DNA of 64,000 bases from Zhongshania antarctica (lineage in GTDB: Bacteria > Pseudomonadota > Gammaproteobacteria > Pseudomonadales > Spongiibacteraceae), in NCBI RefSeq assembly GCF_014202945.1, contig NZ_JACHHW010000013.1, forward strand, positions 1 through 64,000. The letters are read 5' to 3'. The number at the start of each line of letters is the position of its first letter. The stretch's first letter is position 1. Under the pieces are notes generated by a model. That model searched no databases. It was not told where the DNA came from and saw nothing but the letters and a program-made list of their open reading frames with translations. Position numbers and translations under genes: made by a program. This document shows, in pieces, positions 26,520 through 35,748 of this stretch.

Positions 26520-26999
26520 TTACTGTAGGCTCAGTTGACGTAATTTCGCCAATGCGCGCTGCAGGGCTAGGACTTCATTGTGGAGCTGTTGCTGCTTCGC
26601 TTCGGCGGCTTGTCGGCTTTGGCTTTCTAGGGTCAGGCGCAGCGTGTTTTCTAAATTAAGCTGTAAGCTAATGCGCAACATTTTAAGGCTGTTATCGTGT
26701 TGCGGCTTGCGCAATGCGCGTTGATAAAGTTCGTCGAGGGTGCGCGTTGCTGCCACAATGTCTTGGTTTTGCAGGTGCAGTAAACACAGTCCCGCCAGTG
26801 CTTGCTGGCTTAATCGTTCGCTACCGGTGTCGAGAGCCGCTTGAAAGCTTGTCGCCGCTGCTTGGTATTGTTTATGTTCAAAATGCTGCAGTGCCGTCTG
26901 TATCTCGATAGGTTCTGGAGTATGAGGCGTAGGCGGGGTTTGGCAGGCGCTAATAACAAAGGTGCAGAGCAGGGTAAAGCAGGAAAGGCGTAGAGGCAT
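26520..26999 (-). CDS. Small TPR-like lipoprotein
   Basis: This 159-residue protein has a signal peptide ending in the lipobox ISAC (Cys19), a Pro-rich linker, and helical repeats (ALQHFEHKQYQAAATSFQAALDTGSERLSQQALAGLCLLHL) of the tetratricopeptide type. A C-terminal coiled coil (QAAEAKQQQLHNEVLALQRAL) follows. It is likely an envelope scaffold. It is convergent with the hybrid kinase gene, with only 13 bp between the stop codons. Confidence 0.6.
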   Translation of the reverse strand: MPLRLSCFTLLCTFVISACQTPPTPHTPEPIEIQTALQHFEHKQYQAAATSFQAALDTGSERLSQQALAGLCLLHLQNQDIVAATRTLDELYQRALRKPQHDNSLKMLRISLQLNLENTLRLTLESQSRQAAEAKQQQLHNEVLALQRALAKLRQLSLQ

Positions 27000-27047
27000 T
27001 AATCTGTAGTCCGTGTGCTTTGTTTTTAAATCACTCGGTGTCGAATT

Positions 27048-27076
27048 TATGGCCGAGGCGCGCTGCCTCGGCCATA
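27048..27076 (-). terminator. Hairpin terminator of rpoD
   Basis: TATGGCCGAGGC and GCCTCGGCCATA form a perfect 12-bp stem around a 5-base loop, immediately after the rpoD stop. The downstream T-tract on the minus strand is weak, so termination may be partial. Confidence 0.6.
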
Positions 27077-27082
27077 ACAGAC

Positions 27083-28897
27083 TTACTCGTCGAGGAAGCT
27101 GCGCAGATGATCTGAGCGGGTTGGGTGCCGCAATTTGCGCAGTGCCTTGGCTTCAATTTGACGAATCCGCTCGCGGGTTACGTCAAACTGCTTACCCACT
27201 TCTTCAAGCGTGTGGTCGGTATTCATATCAATACCAAAGCGCATTCTCAGTACTTTTGCTTCGCGAGCCGTTAGGCCAGCCAGTACGTCTTTAGTCGCTT
27301 CGCGAAGGCCTTCTCCGGTCGCCGATTCTATCGGTGAAGAGATTGTGCCGTCTTCGATAAAATCACCGAGGTGCGAATCTTCGTCATCGCCAATCGGGGT
27401 TTCCATTGAGATTGGCTCTTTGGCAATCTTCAGTACTTTACGAACCTTGTCTTCTGGCATTTCCATGCGCTCGCCAAGCTCTTCTGGCGTTGGCTCACGG
27501 CCCATCTCCTGAAGCATCTGCCGCGAGATACGGTTGAGCTTGTTGATGGTTTCGATCATGTGCACAGGAATACGGATGGTCCGCGCCTGGTCGGCAATAG
27601 AGCGGGTGATCGCCTGACGAATCCACCATGTTGCATAGGTAGAAAATTTGTAACCACGACGGTATTCGAACTTGTCTACCGCTTTCATCAGGCCGATGTT
27701 GCCTTCCTGAATCAAATCGAGGAATTGCAGGCCACGGTTGGTGTATTTTTTAGCAATGGAAATAACCAGACGTAGGTTGGCCTCAACCATTTCTTTCTTG
27801 GCGCGGCGAGCGCGAGCCTCACCGATGGATACCCGGCGGTTAATTTCTTTAATATCGGAAATAGTCAGGTCTTGACGCTCTTCGATATAGGCAATCTTAT
27901 TCTGGAGGCGGCGAATAACATCGCTGTAGTCGGCTAGCTTAGGATGCTTTTTAAGCAGCTCGTCGCCCCACTTGAGGTTGGCTTCATTACCTTGAAAGCT
28001 GCGAATAAACTCTTTGCGATCAATGCCAACATTTTTTACGCAAACGGTCATGATTTCCCGTTCCATTGAGCGAATAGAGCTCAATGTAGTGCGCACTTCT
28101 TCAATGAGGGGGTCGAACATGGCTGGGGTGAGTTTGAAGTACTTGAAGATCTCACCTAGTTCGTTCAATTCTTTTGCGGTTTGCTTGCTGTAGCGACCAT
28201 GCTCGGCAATTGACGCTTCAACTTTGTCAGATTGCTCTTGCAGCGCGGCAAAGCGAATACGGGCTTCTTCTGGATCTGGGCCAGATACGGCTTCGTCTTC
28301 GTCTTCGGCGTCAGCGGTGGTGTTGTTTGCCTCGGCGGCTTCAGCGGCAGCAGCAGCCTGCTGCTGAGGTGATTGTACATTTTCAGCGGGGTTCAAATAG
28401 CCGCTCATAATGTCGCCCAAACGGCGTTCTTCGGTGGCGACTTTGTCGTACTGAGCCAAAATGCCGGTGACAACGCCGGGGTAGTAAGCCAGCGCAGCCA
28501 TCACTTCCCGAATGCCTTCCTCAATGCGCTTGGCGATAACAATTTCGCCTTCGCGGGTCAGCAGCTCAACCGTACCCATTTCACGCATATACATGCGCAC
28601 GGGGTCGGTGGTGCGACCAGTTTCCGTTTCAACGGCGGCCAGCGCTGCGGCTGCTTCGGCAGCGGCAATATCATCTGGCGAATCGCCGCCAGCCATGATC
28701 AGGGTATCTTCATCAGGTGCGTGTTCAAACACCTGGATACCCATGTCATTAATCATTTGAATGATTTCTTCGACCTGATCCGGATCAGAAATATCTTCCG
28801 GCAGGTGGTCGTTGACCTCAGAGTACGTTAGATAACCCTGCTCCTTGCCTTTGGCAATGAGTTGCTTGAGTCGCGATTGATGCTTAGAGTCACTCAT
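27083..28897 (-). CDS. rpoD: RNA polymerase primary sigma factor (sigma-70)
   Basis: The 604-residue protein directs RNA polymerase to housekeeping promoters. It has region 1.1 at the N-terminus ([26 protein letters not shown]) and an Ala/Glu-rich non-conserved region near residues 170-210. Regions 2.1-2.4 are seen in [20 protein letters not shown], region 3 follows, and region 4.2 holds the -35 recognition helix ([30 protein letters not shown]). Length is close to E. coli RpoD (613). It ends the rpsU-yqeY-dnaG-rpoD macromolecular-synthesis order, although gaps of about 100 bp allow internal promoters. Confidence 0.98.
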   Translation of the reverse strand: MSDSKHQSRLKQLIAKGKEQGYLTYSEVNDHLPEDISDPDQVEEIIQMINDMGIQVFEHAPDEDTLIMAGGDSPDDIAAAEAAAALAAVETETGRTTDPVRMYMREMGTVELLTREGEIVIAKRIEEGIREVMAALAYYPGVVTGILAQYDKVATEERRLGDIMSGYLNPAENVQSPQQQAAAAAEAAEANNTTADAEDEDEAVSGPDPEEARIRFAALQEQSDKVEASIAEHGRYSKQTAKELNELGEIFKYFKLTPAMFDPLIEEVRTTLSSIRSMEREIMTVCVKNVGIDRKEFIRSFQGNEANLKWGDELLKKHPKLADYSDVIRRLQNKIAYIEERQDLTISDIKEINRRVSIGEARARRAKKEMVEANLRLVISIAKKYTNRGLQFLDLIQEGNIGLMKAVDKFEYRRGYKFSTYATWWIRQAITRSIADQARTIRIPVHMIETINKLNRISRQMLQEMGREPTPEELGERMEMPEDKVRKVLKIAKEPISMETPIGDDEDSHLGDFIEDGTISSPIESATGEGLREATKDVLAGLTAREAKVLRMRFGIDMNTDHTLEEVGKQFDVTRERIRQIEAKALRKLRHPTRSDHLRSFLDE

Positions 28898-28941
28898 TCT
28901 TTCAAATTACTCGCTAGGTGCAGGTGAAAAATTAGCCGCAA

Positions 28942-28947
28942 ATTATA
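28942..28947 (-). promoter_or_regulatory. Candidate -10 box of an rpoD promoter
   Basis: A perfect TATAAT reads on the minus strand 45 bases before the rpoD start, inside the 110-bp dnaG-rpoD gap. No convincing -35 box lies at the right distance, so this is tentative. Confidence 0.35.
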
Positions 28948-29007
28948 CTCTATTTAGACCCTATACGACCAGTAAATTCCGGCTACGTTCAGGGATTGGC
29001 CAAAGTA

Positions 29008-30873
29008 TTAGCGCTGATGTTTGTGCTTGAGTAGCTGTTGAATGGCCAAGAGCTGTTGTTTGAGGTCGTCACTAAGTTCAGCGTAGCCGTCGCTGACAGC
29101 TTTGTCGAGTTGGCCGTGCTCGCGTAATTGTTCAACTTGTTGGCGCAAATGTTGTTGCGATTTTTGGGTGTCGAGATGGCTGAGAGTATCTAAAAAGGCG
29201 AGTTGGGCCTTTTCATCGTCTAGCTCCGGGCCGAGCAGGGCGATGGTTTTTAGGGCCTCAATTAAAATGTCGTACTCAGCTTGGCCATACCAGTGGCCCA
29301 GTAGCATAGCGGTGCTAGAGCCGGGGCGTTTGTTGAGTAATTTTAGAATATCGCTGAGTAGGTTTGCGGCCGCTGAGGTCTCATCTGCGCCGAGTGCGAG
29401 GTGCTGATTTGCCGCGCCGCGGGGGTTGAAGAGTACCATTGCGAGGGCAAATAGCAGTGGGTCACGGCTGGTGCTGGGTAGGTTGGCGACCAGTTTTTTG
29501 GTGCTGCGGGTGCTTGGCGCTACCGGGGGGCGACTGCTGGTTTCTGTGGCTTGAGGGGCGGGCTTCGTGTCGTCCAGTAACTGGTCGAGCGCGTGCCGAC
29601 TAAGGCCAGTGCGTTCTGCCAGCGAGTCGAGCATAAGCTGGCGAAAAACCCCAGGCGGCAGCAATTGCAACATGGGTAGGGCTAGTTTGCTCAGGCGCGC
29701 TTTGCCTTCGAGGGTGCTGGGGTCAGTCTGACTGTGGAAAGACTCGAAAAAATAGCGTTCCAGCGGCTGGGCTTGGGCGAGGAGTTTTTGAAAGCCCGCC
29801 GCGCCATCGCGGTTCACAACGCTGTCTGGATCGTCGCCTTCGGGTAAAAACAAAAAACGGATGCGGCGGCCGTCTTCCATGGTCGGTAGTGCATTTTCAA
29901 GGGCGCGCTCAGCGGCTTTGCGGCCGGCGGCGTCGCCGTCAAAACAAAAAATCAACTCGCTGGCATAGCGGAAGGCAGTGCGCAGGTGCTCGGTATTGCT
30001 GGCGGTGCCGAGGGTGGCGATGCCAGTCATAATGCCGTGCTGAGCTAGGGCCACCACGTCCATATAGCCTTCGACCACCAGCAGTTGTTCAAGGTGGCGA
30101 TTGTTCTGGCGGGCTTGGTAAAGGCCGTAAAGCTCTTTGCCTTTGTGGAATATATCGGTCTCGGGCGAGTTGAGGTATTTGGGTTTGTCGTCGCCCAGTA
30201 CTCGGCCGCCAAAGGCAATGACCCGGCCGCGATTGTCGCGAATAGGGAACATGATGCGGTCGCGAAAACGGTCGTAGAGTTTGCCGTCGTCTTTTTCTAT
30301 GAGCATGCCGCCGTCAATTAATTGCTGGCGGTGTTCCTCGGTGTCGCCGAGGGTTTTTAGCAGATTGTCCCAGCCGGGGGGCGCAAAGCCGATGTCGAAA
30401 TCGCGGGCAATGCGCCCGCTCAAGCCGCGTTGCTTTAAATAATCCACGGCGCGCTGGGCTTGGGGGTGCTCTCTAAGCTGCTGCTGATAATAGCCGGCCA
30501 CTTTTTCCATGAGGTCGTAAATGGTTTTGCGGCGTTCTTGCTTTATTTGCTGTTGGGGGCTGATCTCTTCGCGGGGCACTTCGAGGCCGGCAAGGCTGGA
30601 GAGATTGTCGACTGCGCCAGGAAAATCTTGGCGGTCGTAGTCCATAATGAAGCCAATGGCATTACCGCCTGCGCCGCAACCAAAGCAGTAATAGAACTGT
30701 TTGTCAGGGTTTACGCTGAACGAGGGGGTTTTTTCGTCGTGAAAGGGGCAGCGCGCGCTGTAATTCTTGCCGGTTTTCTTGAGCGCGACGCGACGATTGA
30801 TAACGTCAACAATGTCGACTCGAGACAATAGCTCGTCGATAAAAGATTGCGGAATGCGTCCTTTTGCGGCCAC
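29008..30873 (-). CDS. dnaG: DNA primase
   Basis: This 621-residue primase makes RNA primers at the replication fork. The N-terminal CHC2 zinc finger is clear (ARCPFHDEKTPSFSV followed by YYCFGCGAGGNAI, residues about 40-65). The catalytic core has the RNA-polymerase basic motif and a TOPRIM domain (LLVVEGYMDVVAL and FDGDAAGRKAAERAL). The last 150 residues form the DnaB-binding helical domain, preceded by a Ser/Thr/Pro-rich linker. Length is slightly above E. coli DnaG (581). Its position between yqeY/rpsU and rpoD is canonical. Confidence 0.97.
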   Translation of the reverse strand: MAAKGRIPQSFIDELLSRVDIVDVINRRVALKKTGKNYSARCPFHDEKTPSFSVNPDKQFYYCFGCGAGGNAIGFIMDYDRQDFPGAVDNLSSLAGLEVPREEISPQQQIKQERRKTIYDLMEKVAGYYQQQLREHPQAQRAVDYLKQRGLSGRIARDFDIGFAPPGWDNLLKTLGDTEEHRQQLIDGGMLIEKDDGKLYDRFRDRIMFPIRDNRGRVIAFGGRVLGDDKPKYLNSPETDIFHKGKELYGLYQARQNNRHLEQLLVVEGYMDVVALAQHGIMTGIATLGTASNTEHLRTAFRYASELIFCFDGDAAGRKAAERALENALPTMEDGRRIRFLFLPEGDDPDSVVNRDGAAGFQKLLAQAQPLERYFFESFHSQTDPSTLEGKARLSKLALPMLQLLPPGVFRQLMLDSLAERTGLSRHALDQLLDDTKPAPQATETSSRPPVAPSTRSTKKLVANLPSTSRDPLLFALAMVLFNPRGAANQHLALGADETSAAANLLSDILKLLNKRPGSSTAMLLGHWYGQAEYDILIEALKTIALLGPELDDEKAQLAFLDTLSHLDTQKSQQHLRQQVEQLREHGQLDKAVSDGYAELSDDLKQQLLAIQQLLKHKHQR

Positions 30874-30964
30874 GTCAGCGTATCCAAAAGCGAAGATGGG
30901 GGTGCGTAGATTTTGGTGCTACGCAGAACAATAATTCACTAGAGTGGGGCAAATTGCCAGTCCT

Positions 30965-31417
30965 CTACTGAAGCTGCGATTTAACCTTTTGGCTGACCAT
31001 GCCCATATCCGCGCGGCCTTGAACCTGCGGTTTGAGAATGGCAACGACTTGCCCCATATTTTTAATGGAGTCGGCGCCAGTGCTGGTAATGGCGGTGCTA
31101 ATCAGTGCGTCTAATTCCGCTTCGCTCAGTGGCGTGGGCAGAAAAGACTGAATAACGTCCATTTCGAAGCGTTCTTGATCGGCAAGATCGACACGACCAG
31201 CGCCGTCGTACTGGCTGATCGAGTCGCGGCGTTGCTTTAGCATTTTGTCGAGCACGGCAAGAACCCGCGCATCGTCAATGTCAATGCGTTCGTCAACTTC
31301 AATGCGCTTAATGTCGGCGAGAATCAGCCGCACGGCAGAGAGTCGCGCTTTATCTTTGGCTCGCATCGCGGTTTTCATCGCGTCACTAAGCGTTTGCTTC
31401 AGCGTTTGGTCTGCCAT
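30965..31417 (-). CDS. yqeY: GatB/YqeY domain protein
   Basis: This 150-residue helical protein matches the YqeY family: an N-terminal SDAMKTAMRAKDKARLSAVRLILADIKRIEVDER and a C-terminal segment with GADSIKNMGQVVAILKPQVQGRADMGMVS, which resembles the tRNA-binding tail of GatB. It has been proposed to bind tRNA or act in transamidation, but the role is not settled. It lies between rpsU and dnaG as in many gammaproteobacteria. Confidence 0.92.
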   Translation of the reverse strand: MADQTLKQTLSDAMKTAMRAKDKARLSAVRLILADIKRIEVDERIDIDDARVLAVLDKMLKQRRDSISQYDGAGRVDLADQERFEMDVIQSFLPTPLSEAELDALISTAITSTGADSIKNMGQVVAILKPQVQGRADMGMVSQKVKSQLQ

Positions 31418-31484
31418 AATGCGCAGAGACTCCCTGTTAAGAGGATTGGATCTTTAGCGGGCAAAGCCCTACTAGACGTAAGTC

Positions 31485-31700
31485 TTAGTAGAGGCGTTGC
31501 TGCTTTTTAGTGTCGCGTGACACTTTTTTCGCGTGGCGCTTTACTGCAGCAGCTGCTTGACGCTTGCGCACAGAGGTGGGCTTTTCATAGAATTCGCGAC
31601 GGCGAACCTCGGCTAAAACGCCGGCTTTTTCGCAAGAGCGCTTGAAACGGCGCAGGGCGATATCAAATGGTTCGTTTTCTTTGAGTTTGACTGAAGGCAT
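31485..31700 (-). CDS. rpsU: 30S ribosomal protein S21
   Basis: The protein is 71 residues, the usual length. It starts [27 protein letters not shown] and ends in a basic tail ([25 protein letters not shown]), both diagnostic of bS21. It binds the 16S rRNA 3' domain near the anti-Shine-Dalgarno region. The gene opens the macromolecular-synthesis cluster and is divergent from tsaD. Confidence 0.98.
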   Translation of the reverse strand: MPSVKLKENEPFDIALRRFKRSCEKAGVLAEVRRREFYEKPTSVRKRQAAAAVKRHAKKVSRDTKKQQRLY

Positions 31701-31890
31701 CCGTTAAACCTGTCCTGATTTTTTTTGCAAGAATTTGCTGTCTATACCGCATTAATTAAAAGCGGCACTCCAAGGGCGCTGAATTCTATACTCAGTTGCC
31801 GCAAAAAGCAAAGCGATTGCGCTGATAACTGGTGCGAATAACATGAAGTCAGTATCATGCGCGCTTATTTAGCGTCGGAAGTGGGCAACT

Positions 31891-32916
31891 GTGCGGGTTT
31901 TAGGACTGGAAACCTCCTGTGATGAAACAGGAGTAGCAATATATGACACTGAGCAGGGTTTAGTGGCTGAGGCACTGTACAGCCAGATTGCCTTGCACGC
32001 AGAATACGGCGGCGTGGTGCCCGAGCTGGCCTCGCGCGACCATGTGCGCAAATTATTGCCCCTGATTCGCGAGGTGCTGGCCAAAGCCAATATGCAGGGC
32101 TCAGATCTCGACGGTGTGGCGTTTACTAAAGGTCCAGGCCTAGCAGGTGCGCTAATGGTGGGAGCCTGTGCTGGGCGCGCCATGGCCTATGGGTGGGGTG
32201 TGCCTGCTATTGGTGTACATCACATGGAAGGTCACTTACTTGCGCCGATGCTGGAGGCAGATGCCCCAGCGTTTCCCTTTATTGCCTTATTGGTGTCTGG
32301 TGGCCATACCCAGCTGGTGAGAGTGGACGGCATTGGCTGCTATACCTTATTAGGCGAATCTTTAGATGATGCCGCTGGTGAGGCCTTTGATAAGGCGGCC
32401 AAAATGCTGGAACTGGGCTACCCCGGTGGGCCGCAGGTGGCGAAGGCCGCGGAACGGGGGCGAGTGGGGCACTACACCTTCCCGCGCCCCATGGTGAATC
32501 GCCCCGGTTTGGATTTTAGTTTTAGTGGTTTAAAAACCTTCACGCTGAACACGGTCACAGCCAGTCGAGCAGCGGGCACTTATAATCCCCAAGACCAGGC
32601 CGATATCGCCGCCGCGTTTCAAGAGGCGGTGGTCGCCACGTTGGTGATTAAATGTCATCGTGCGCTAGAACAAGAGAATTTGAAGACCTTGGTTATTGCT
32701 GGCGGTGTTAGCGCCAATACCGTATTGCGGGCGCGCTTGGCAGAAAAATTAGCCAAAACGGGTGGTCGTGTGTACTACCCTCGGCCTGAATTTTGTACGG
32801 ACAATGGCGCCATGATCGCCTATGCAGGTCACTGTCGGTTAGCGGCGGGCCAGCACGAAGGCCTCGGCGTGACTATTCGTCCGCGCTGGCCAATGACTGA
32901 GTTAGATGCCGTCTGA
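31891..32916 (+). CDS. tsaD: tRNA N6-threonylcarbamoyladenosine transferase
   Basis: This 341-residue enzyme transfers threonylcarbamoyl to A37 of ANN-decoding tRNAs. The ASKHA fold begins with [17 protein letters not shown], the metal-binding His pair is in [11 protein letters not shown] (about residues 111-115), and [10 protein letters not shown] and [13 protein letters not shown] are family motifs. The GTG start at 31891 gives the normal length. It is divergent from rpsU and followed by folB. The tRNA-Ile2 encoded in this window is among its expected substrates. Confidence 0.97.
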   Translation: MRVLGLETSCDETGVAIYDTEQGLVAEALYSQIALHAEYGGVVPELASRDHVRKLLPLIREVLAKANMQGSDLDGVAFTKGPGLAGALMVGACAGRAMAYGWGVPAIGVHHMEGHLLAPMLEADAPAFPFIALLVSGGHTQLVRVDGIGCYTLLGESLDDAAGEAFDKAAKMLELGYPGGPQVAKAAERGRVGHYTFPRPMVNRPGLDFSFSGLKTFTLNTVTASRAAGTYNPQDQADIAAAFQEAVVATLVIKCHRALEQENLKTLVIAGGVSANTVLRARLAEKLAKTGGRVYYPRPEFCTDNGAMIAYAGHCRLAAGQHEGLGVTIRPRWPMTELDAV

Positions 32917-32965
32917 TTTTAAAATTTCATATTAGTGATAGCGCGCAGACCTAGCGAGAAACGCC

Positions 32966-33361
32966 ATGGATATTGTTTATATAAGTGAATTAAAAGTCGA
33001 TACCGTTATCGGTATTTTCGATTGGGAACGTGCGCATCGGCAGGTGGTGATATTGAATGTGGAGCTGGGTACCGATATTCGCGCGGCTGCCGAGCACGAT
33101 GATATTAGCAAAACATTGAATTATAAGGCGGTGACCGAAGCCTTGTTTGGATTTGTGCGCGATAGTGAGTTCCAGTTGATTGAAACACTTGCCGAACGGT
33201 GTGCGGCGCTAATAATGGTCGAGTTTAATGTGCCCTGGCTGCGCTTAAGTATCACCAAACCCGGTGCAATGCGTCAGGCCAAGGATGTGGGGGTGGTGAT
33301 TGAGCGCGGGACGCCGCTGTCGCCAATACCCGGCTCTCGGCTTGGTAACGCGAATGGCTGA
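32966..33361 (+). CDS. folB: Dihydroneopterin aldolase
   Basis: This 131-residue enzyme of folate synthesis cleaves 7,8-dihydroneopterin. It starts MDIVYISELKVDTVIGIFDWERAHRQVV, with the family GI..WER motif. The conserved Glu (VTEALFGF region) and Lys in SITKPGAMRQAKDVGVVIER are present. Its end overlaps folK by eight bases. Confidence 0.95.
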   Translation: MDIVYISELKVDTVIGIFDWERAHRQVVILNVELGTDIRAAAEHDDISKTLNYKAVTEALFGFVRDSEFQLIETLAERCAALIMVEFNVPWLRLSITKPGAMRQAKDVGVVIERGTPLSPIPGSRLGNANG

Positions 33362-33845
33362 GGTGTTTTTGGGCTTGGGCAGTAATATTCAGCGCTACCA
33401 ACATATGGTGAAAGCGCTGGATGCCCTAGCTGAGCTGTTTGCGCCGCTGCGCCTGTCGCCGGTTTACGAGAGTGAATCGGTGGGCTTTCGCGGCAGTTTG
33501 TTTTTAAATATGGTGGTGAGCTTTGATACCGATATGGCCTTGGCGCCCTTGGTAGAATTGTTGCGTGATATCGAGATTCGTCTTGGCCGAGTGGTTGGTG
33601 CGCCTAAATTCAGCCCGCGAACTTTAGATATCGATATTCTTAGTTACGATAATCTCCGTGGCAATTTTGCCGGCATTGAATTGCCTCGCGACGAAGTGAC
33701 GTATAACGCGTTTGTGCTGCGGCCACTGAGCGAATTGGCGCCGGATCACTGCCACCCGGTGAGCGGCAAAACCTATCGAGAATTATGGGCGGGCTATGCC
33801 AGTGAGCAGAAGTTGTGGCCGGTTGAGTTTCGCTGGCCATCATAA
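33354..33845 (+). CDS. folK: 2-amino-4-hydroxy-6-hydroxymethyldihydropteridine pyrophosphokinase
   Basis: This 163-residue enzyme attaches pyrophosphate from ATP to the pterin in folate synthesis. It starts with AEVFLGLGSNIQRYQHMVKAL. The catalytic segment APKFSPRTLDIDILSYDNL contains the two Mg-binding Asp residues (D-I-D), and LPRDEVTYNAFVLRPLSELAP is the signature near the C-terminus. I use ATG 33354, which overlaps the folB stop by eight bases. A longer frame from 33300 lies inside folB and is rejected. Confidence 0.95.
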   Translation: MAEVFLGLGSNIQRYQHMVKALDALAELFAPLRLSPVYESESVGFRGSLFLNMVVSFDTDMALAPLVELLRDIEIRLGRVVGAPKFSPRTLDIDILSYDNLRGNFAGIELPRDEVTYNAFVLRPLSELAPDHCHPVSGKTYRELWAGYASEQKLWPVEFRWPS

Positions 33846-33904
33846 AGCTCCGCTAGAAATCGCTGATAAAAGCCTTAGTGACCATCTTGCCAAAATTGCT
33901 AAAA

Positions 33905-33923
33905 AGGTATATTTTTTATACCT
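33905..33923. promoter_or_regulatory. Palindrome abutting the brnT start, likely BrnA operator
   Basis: AGGTATA and TATACCT pair perfectly around five T residues and end at the base before the brnT ATG. RHH antitoxins such as BrnA repress their own operon at palindromes in this position. Overlap with a promoter or the ribosome binding site is inferred. Confidence 0.45.
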
Positions 33924-34187
33924 ATGTATTCATTCGAATTTGACCCAAAGAAGAGCGCATCTAACTTCGAGAAGCATGGCATTGACTTTGTTGATGCCCA
34001 AGCTATCTGGCAGGATACTGATTTTATTGAAGTTATGGCTAAATCAGATGATGAGCCAAGAGCTTTGGTGGTCGGCATGATCGGCGGGAAGCATTGGTCT
34101 GCCATTATTACTTACCGTACAGACAGGATTAGGATTATCTCCGTTCGGCGGTCCCGAAATTCTGAGGTGGCACTTTATGAAAGCTAA
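33924..34187 (+). CDS. brnT: BrnT-family toxin (RelE-like ribonuclease)
   Basis: This 87-residue toxin matches the BrnT family: FEFDPKKSASNFEKHGIDFVDAQAIWQDTDFIEV is the diagnostic N-terminus, and IITYRTDRIRIISVRRSRNSEVALYE provides the basic C-terminal strands with the catalytic Arg residues and closing Glu/Tyr. BrnT has a RelE-like fold, cuts RNA and blocks translation. It overlaps brnA by 11 bases. The pair sits between folK and cca, which are otherwise housekeeping, and is followed by an attC-like site, so it looks inserted. Confidence 0.9.
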   Translation: MYSFEFDPKKSASNFEKHGIDFVDAQAIWQDTDFIEVMAKSDDEPRALVVGMIGGKHWSAIITYRTDRIRIISVRRSRNSEVALYES

Positions 34188-34443
34188 ATCGCTGGATAAG
34201 AAGTTCGACGATAATCAATCGGATGTTGTCGATGAGTTTGATCTGTCATCCATCAAGCGTCCCAATCAAATACAGAAACGGGTTAACGTAGATTTTCCCA
34301 CCTGGATGATTGAGTCACTTGATAAAGAGGCTTCGCGCCTAGGGGTTACTCGTCAGTCCATTATTAAAGTATGGCTTGCTGAACGCTTGGAGCAATCAAC
34401 GTTGAACAAGCAAATGCAGCCGACGCAAAAAGCGCGTGGCTGA
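34177..34443 (+). CDS. brnA: BrnA-family ribbon-helix-helix antitoxin
   Basis: This 88-residue antitoxin neutralises BrnT and represses the operon. The N-terminal half wraps the toxin (MKAKSLDKKFDDNQSDVVDEFDL). A ribbon-helix-helix domain follows (VNVDFPTWMIESLDKEASRLGVTRQSIIKVWLAERL). The last residues, NKQMQPTQKARG, are encoded inside the attC-like hairpin at 34401-34457, so the natural C-terminus may have been extended or reshaped when the cassette formed. Confidence 0.85.
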   Translation: MKAKSLDKKFDDNQSDVVDEFDLSSIKRPNQIQKRVNVDFPTWMIESLDKEASRLGVTRQSIIKVWLAERLEQSTLNKQMQPTQKARG

Positions 34444-34457
34444 TTTGGGCGTTAAAA
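34401..34457 (+). other. attC-like integron recombination site behind brnTA
   Basis: The element has outer boxes GTTGAAC (34401-34407) and GTTAAAA (34451-34457), each one base from the consensus. Inside, CAAAT (34411-34415) pairs with ATTTG (34443-34447), CAGCC (34417-34421) with GGCTG (34438-34442) and ACGC (34423-34426) with GCGT (34434-34437). G34422 is left unpaired, like the extrahelical bases that set strand choice in attC. At 57 bases it is the size of the shortest attC sites. Confidence 0.55.
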
Positions 34458-34464
34458 ACCTCCG

Positions 34465-35556
34465 CTAGTTTGTACCTGTAATCGCACGCAATGCTGCCAG
34501 ACGTTGCTCGCGCAGAGCAGCGCCCAGTTCCGCCCCCTTATAGCCTTGGCTCATTAATTCCGCAGCGCTAATGGCGCATAATTGCTCGCCGGCATCCGCT
34601 AACATCGCCAATCGGGTCTCGCTGGGCTGGAGCAGATGGGCAATGTCGATAAAGTTGGCTAGCTGTTCGGGGCGACGAGCGTAATCAAATTGCTCTAGGA
34701 TCTTTAGCCATTCATCAGCTGATGGCAGTGCGGGCAGCGGCGTATTGGCTGCGCAGCGCTCCGCCAGCCAGCTTGCGCTATTGCTGGCGCGCAAATTTTG
34801 GCACAGGGTTTTGCAGCTGCTGGCATCGAGATTGCTGCAGCTAATGGCAAAGCGCTGGTCTGTTGACAGCGCCTGCGCGGCGGCGTTATCAATCAATGCT
34901 AATAACGCTGGCGTGAACGAAGACGCCCATTCGGGAAAGAGTGCGGCGAGTGCGTCGCAGGTGAGTAGCGTCTCAAAAAAACTCGCTGGATTCTGCTCTC
35001 CCAAGGCCTTGCTTAACTCTACCCAAATTCGTTCTGGGGCGATGGTCGCCAGCTCGCCGTTGCGACTCATGCTGCGCATCAAGGCCATGGTCTCTTCGGC
35101 GACCGTAAAGCCGAGGTGGGCGTAACGGGCGGCAAAACGCGCGACTCGCAAAATACGCAGGGGATCTTCGGCAAAGGCGGGCGACACGTGACGCAGTAGT
35201 TTAGCGTCGAGATCGTGTTGGCCGTGATAGGGGTCGATAATTGCCGTATCTTCGTCTTGGGCGATGGCATTAATTGTTAGGTCGCGACGGCTGAGGTCTT
35301 CCTCAAGGGTGATGTCTGGGCTGAAATCGCAGACAAAACCGTGATAGCCGGGCCCACTTTTACGCTCGGTGCGGGCGAGGGCATATTCTTCTTTAGATTT
35401 GGGGTGCAGGAACACCGGAAAGTCCTTGCCTACCTGTTGATAGCCCAGCGCCAGCAAATCTTCCGGGCGGGCACCCACCACCACCCAATCACGCTCGTGA
35501 TAAGGGTAGTCGAGTAATTTGTCGCGCACCGCGCCGCCGACGAGATAGGTTTTCAT
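34465..35556 (-). CDS. cca: CCA-adding tRNA nucleotidyltransferase without HD domain
   Basis: This 363-residue class II nucleotidyltransferase repairs tRNA CCA ends. It begins [28 protein letters not shown] with the GG..R and D-W/V metal motif. It has [12 protein letters not shown] and the neck segment [16 protein letters not shown]. coli Cca has a further HD phosphohydrolase domain (HTLM...CHDLGK); that motif is absent here and the protein is about 50 residues shorter. It should therefore lack the 2',3'-phosphodiesterase activity. The gene ends just after the brnTA module on the opposite strand. Confidence 0.93.
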   Translation of the reverse strand: MKTYLVGGAVRDKLLDYPYHERDWVVVGARPEDLLALGYQQVGKDFPVFLHPKSKEEYALARTERKSGPGYHGFVCDFSPDITLEEDLSRRDLTINAIAQDEDTAIIDPYHGQHDLDAKLLRHVSPAFAEDPLRILRVARFAARYAHLGFTVAEETMALMRSMSRNGELATIAPERIWVELSKALGEQNPASFFETLLTCDALAALFPEWASSFTPALLALIDNAAAQALSTDQRFAISCSNLDASSCKTLCQNLRASNSASWLAERCAANTPLPALPSADEWLKILEQFDYARRPEQLANFIDIAHLLQPSETRLAMLADAGEQLCAISAAELMSQGYKGAELGAALREQRLAALRAITGTN

Positions 35557-35616
35557 TGTTTATGGGATCTGTGTTGGGTTTGGGGGGAGTATAGCAAATA
35601 GCGCGGAGCGCTATTA

Positions 35617-35735
35617 GTCGGACGTCTGAGGTCGGGTGTCGGACGAAAAAGACGTTTGCTGAGTAGCTTGGTGAGCGACGCAAAAGCGGTTATCTGTGAG
35701 CGTAGCGAATGCCTTTTAAGCCTCAGACGTCCGAC
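35617..35735. repeat. 15-bp perfect inverted repeat enclosing 89 bases (GACGTC family)
   Basis: GTCGGACGTCTGAGG (35617-35631) and CCTCAGACGTCCGAC (35721-35735) are exact inverse copies flanking 89 bases without a gene, in the cca-apaH gap. A related GACGTC palindrome occurs at 56517-56544. They look like members of a dispersed REP-like family in this genome. Confidence 0.6.
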
Positions 35736-35748
35736 GTCAGTCATCCGG

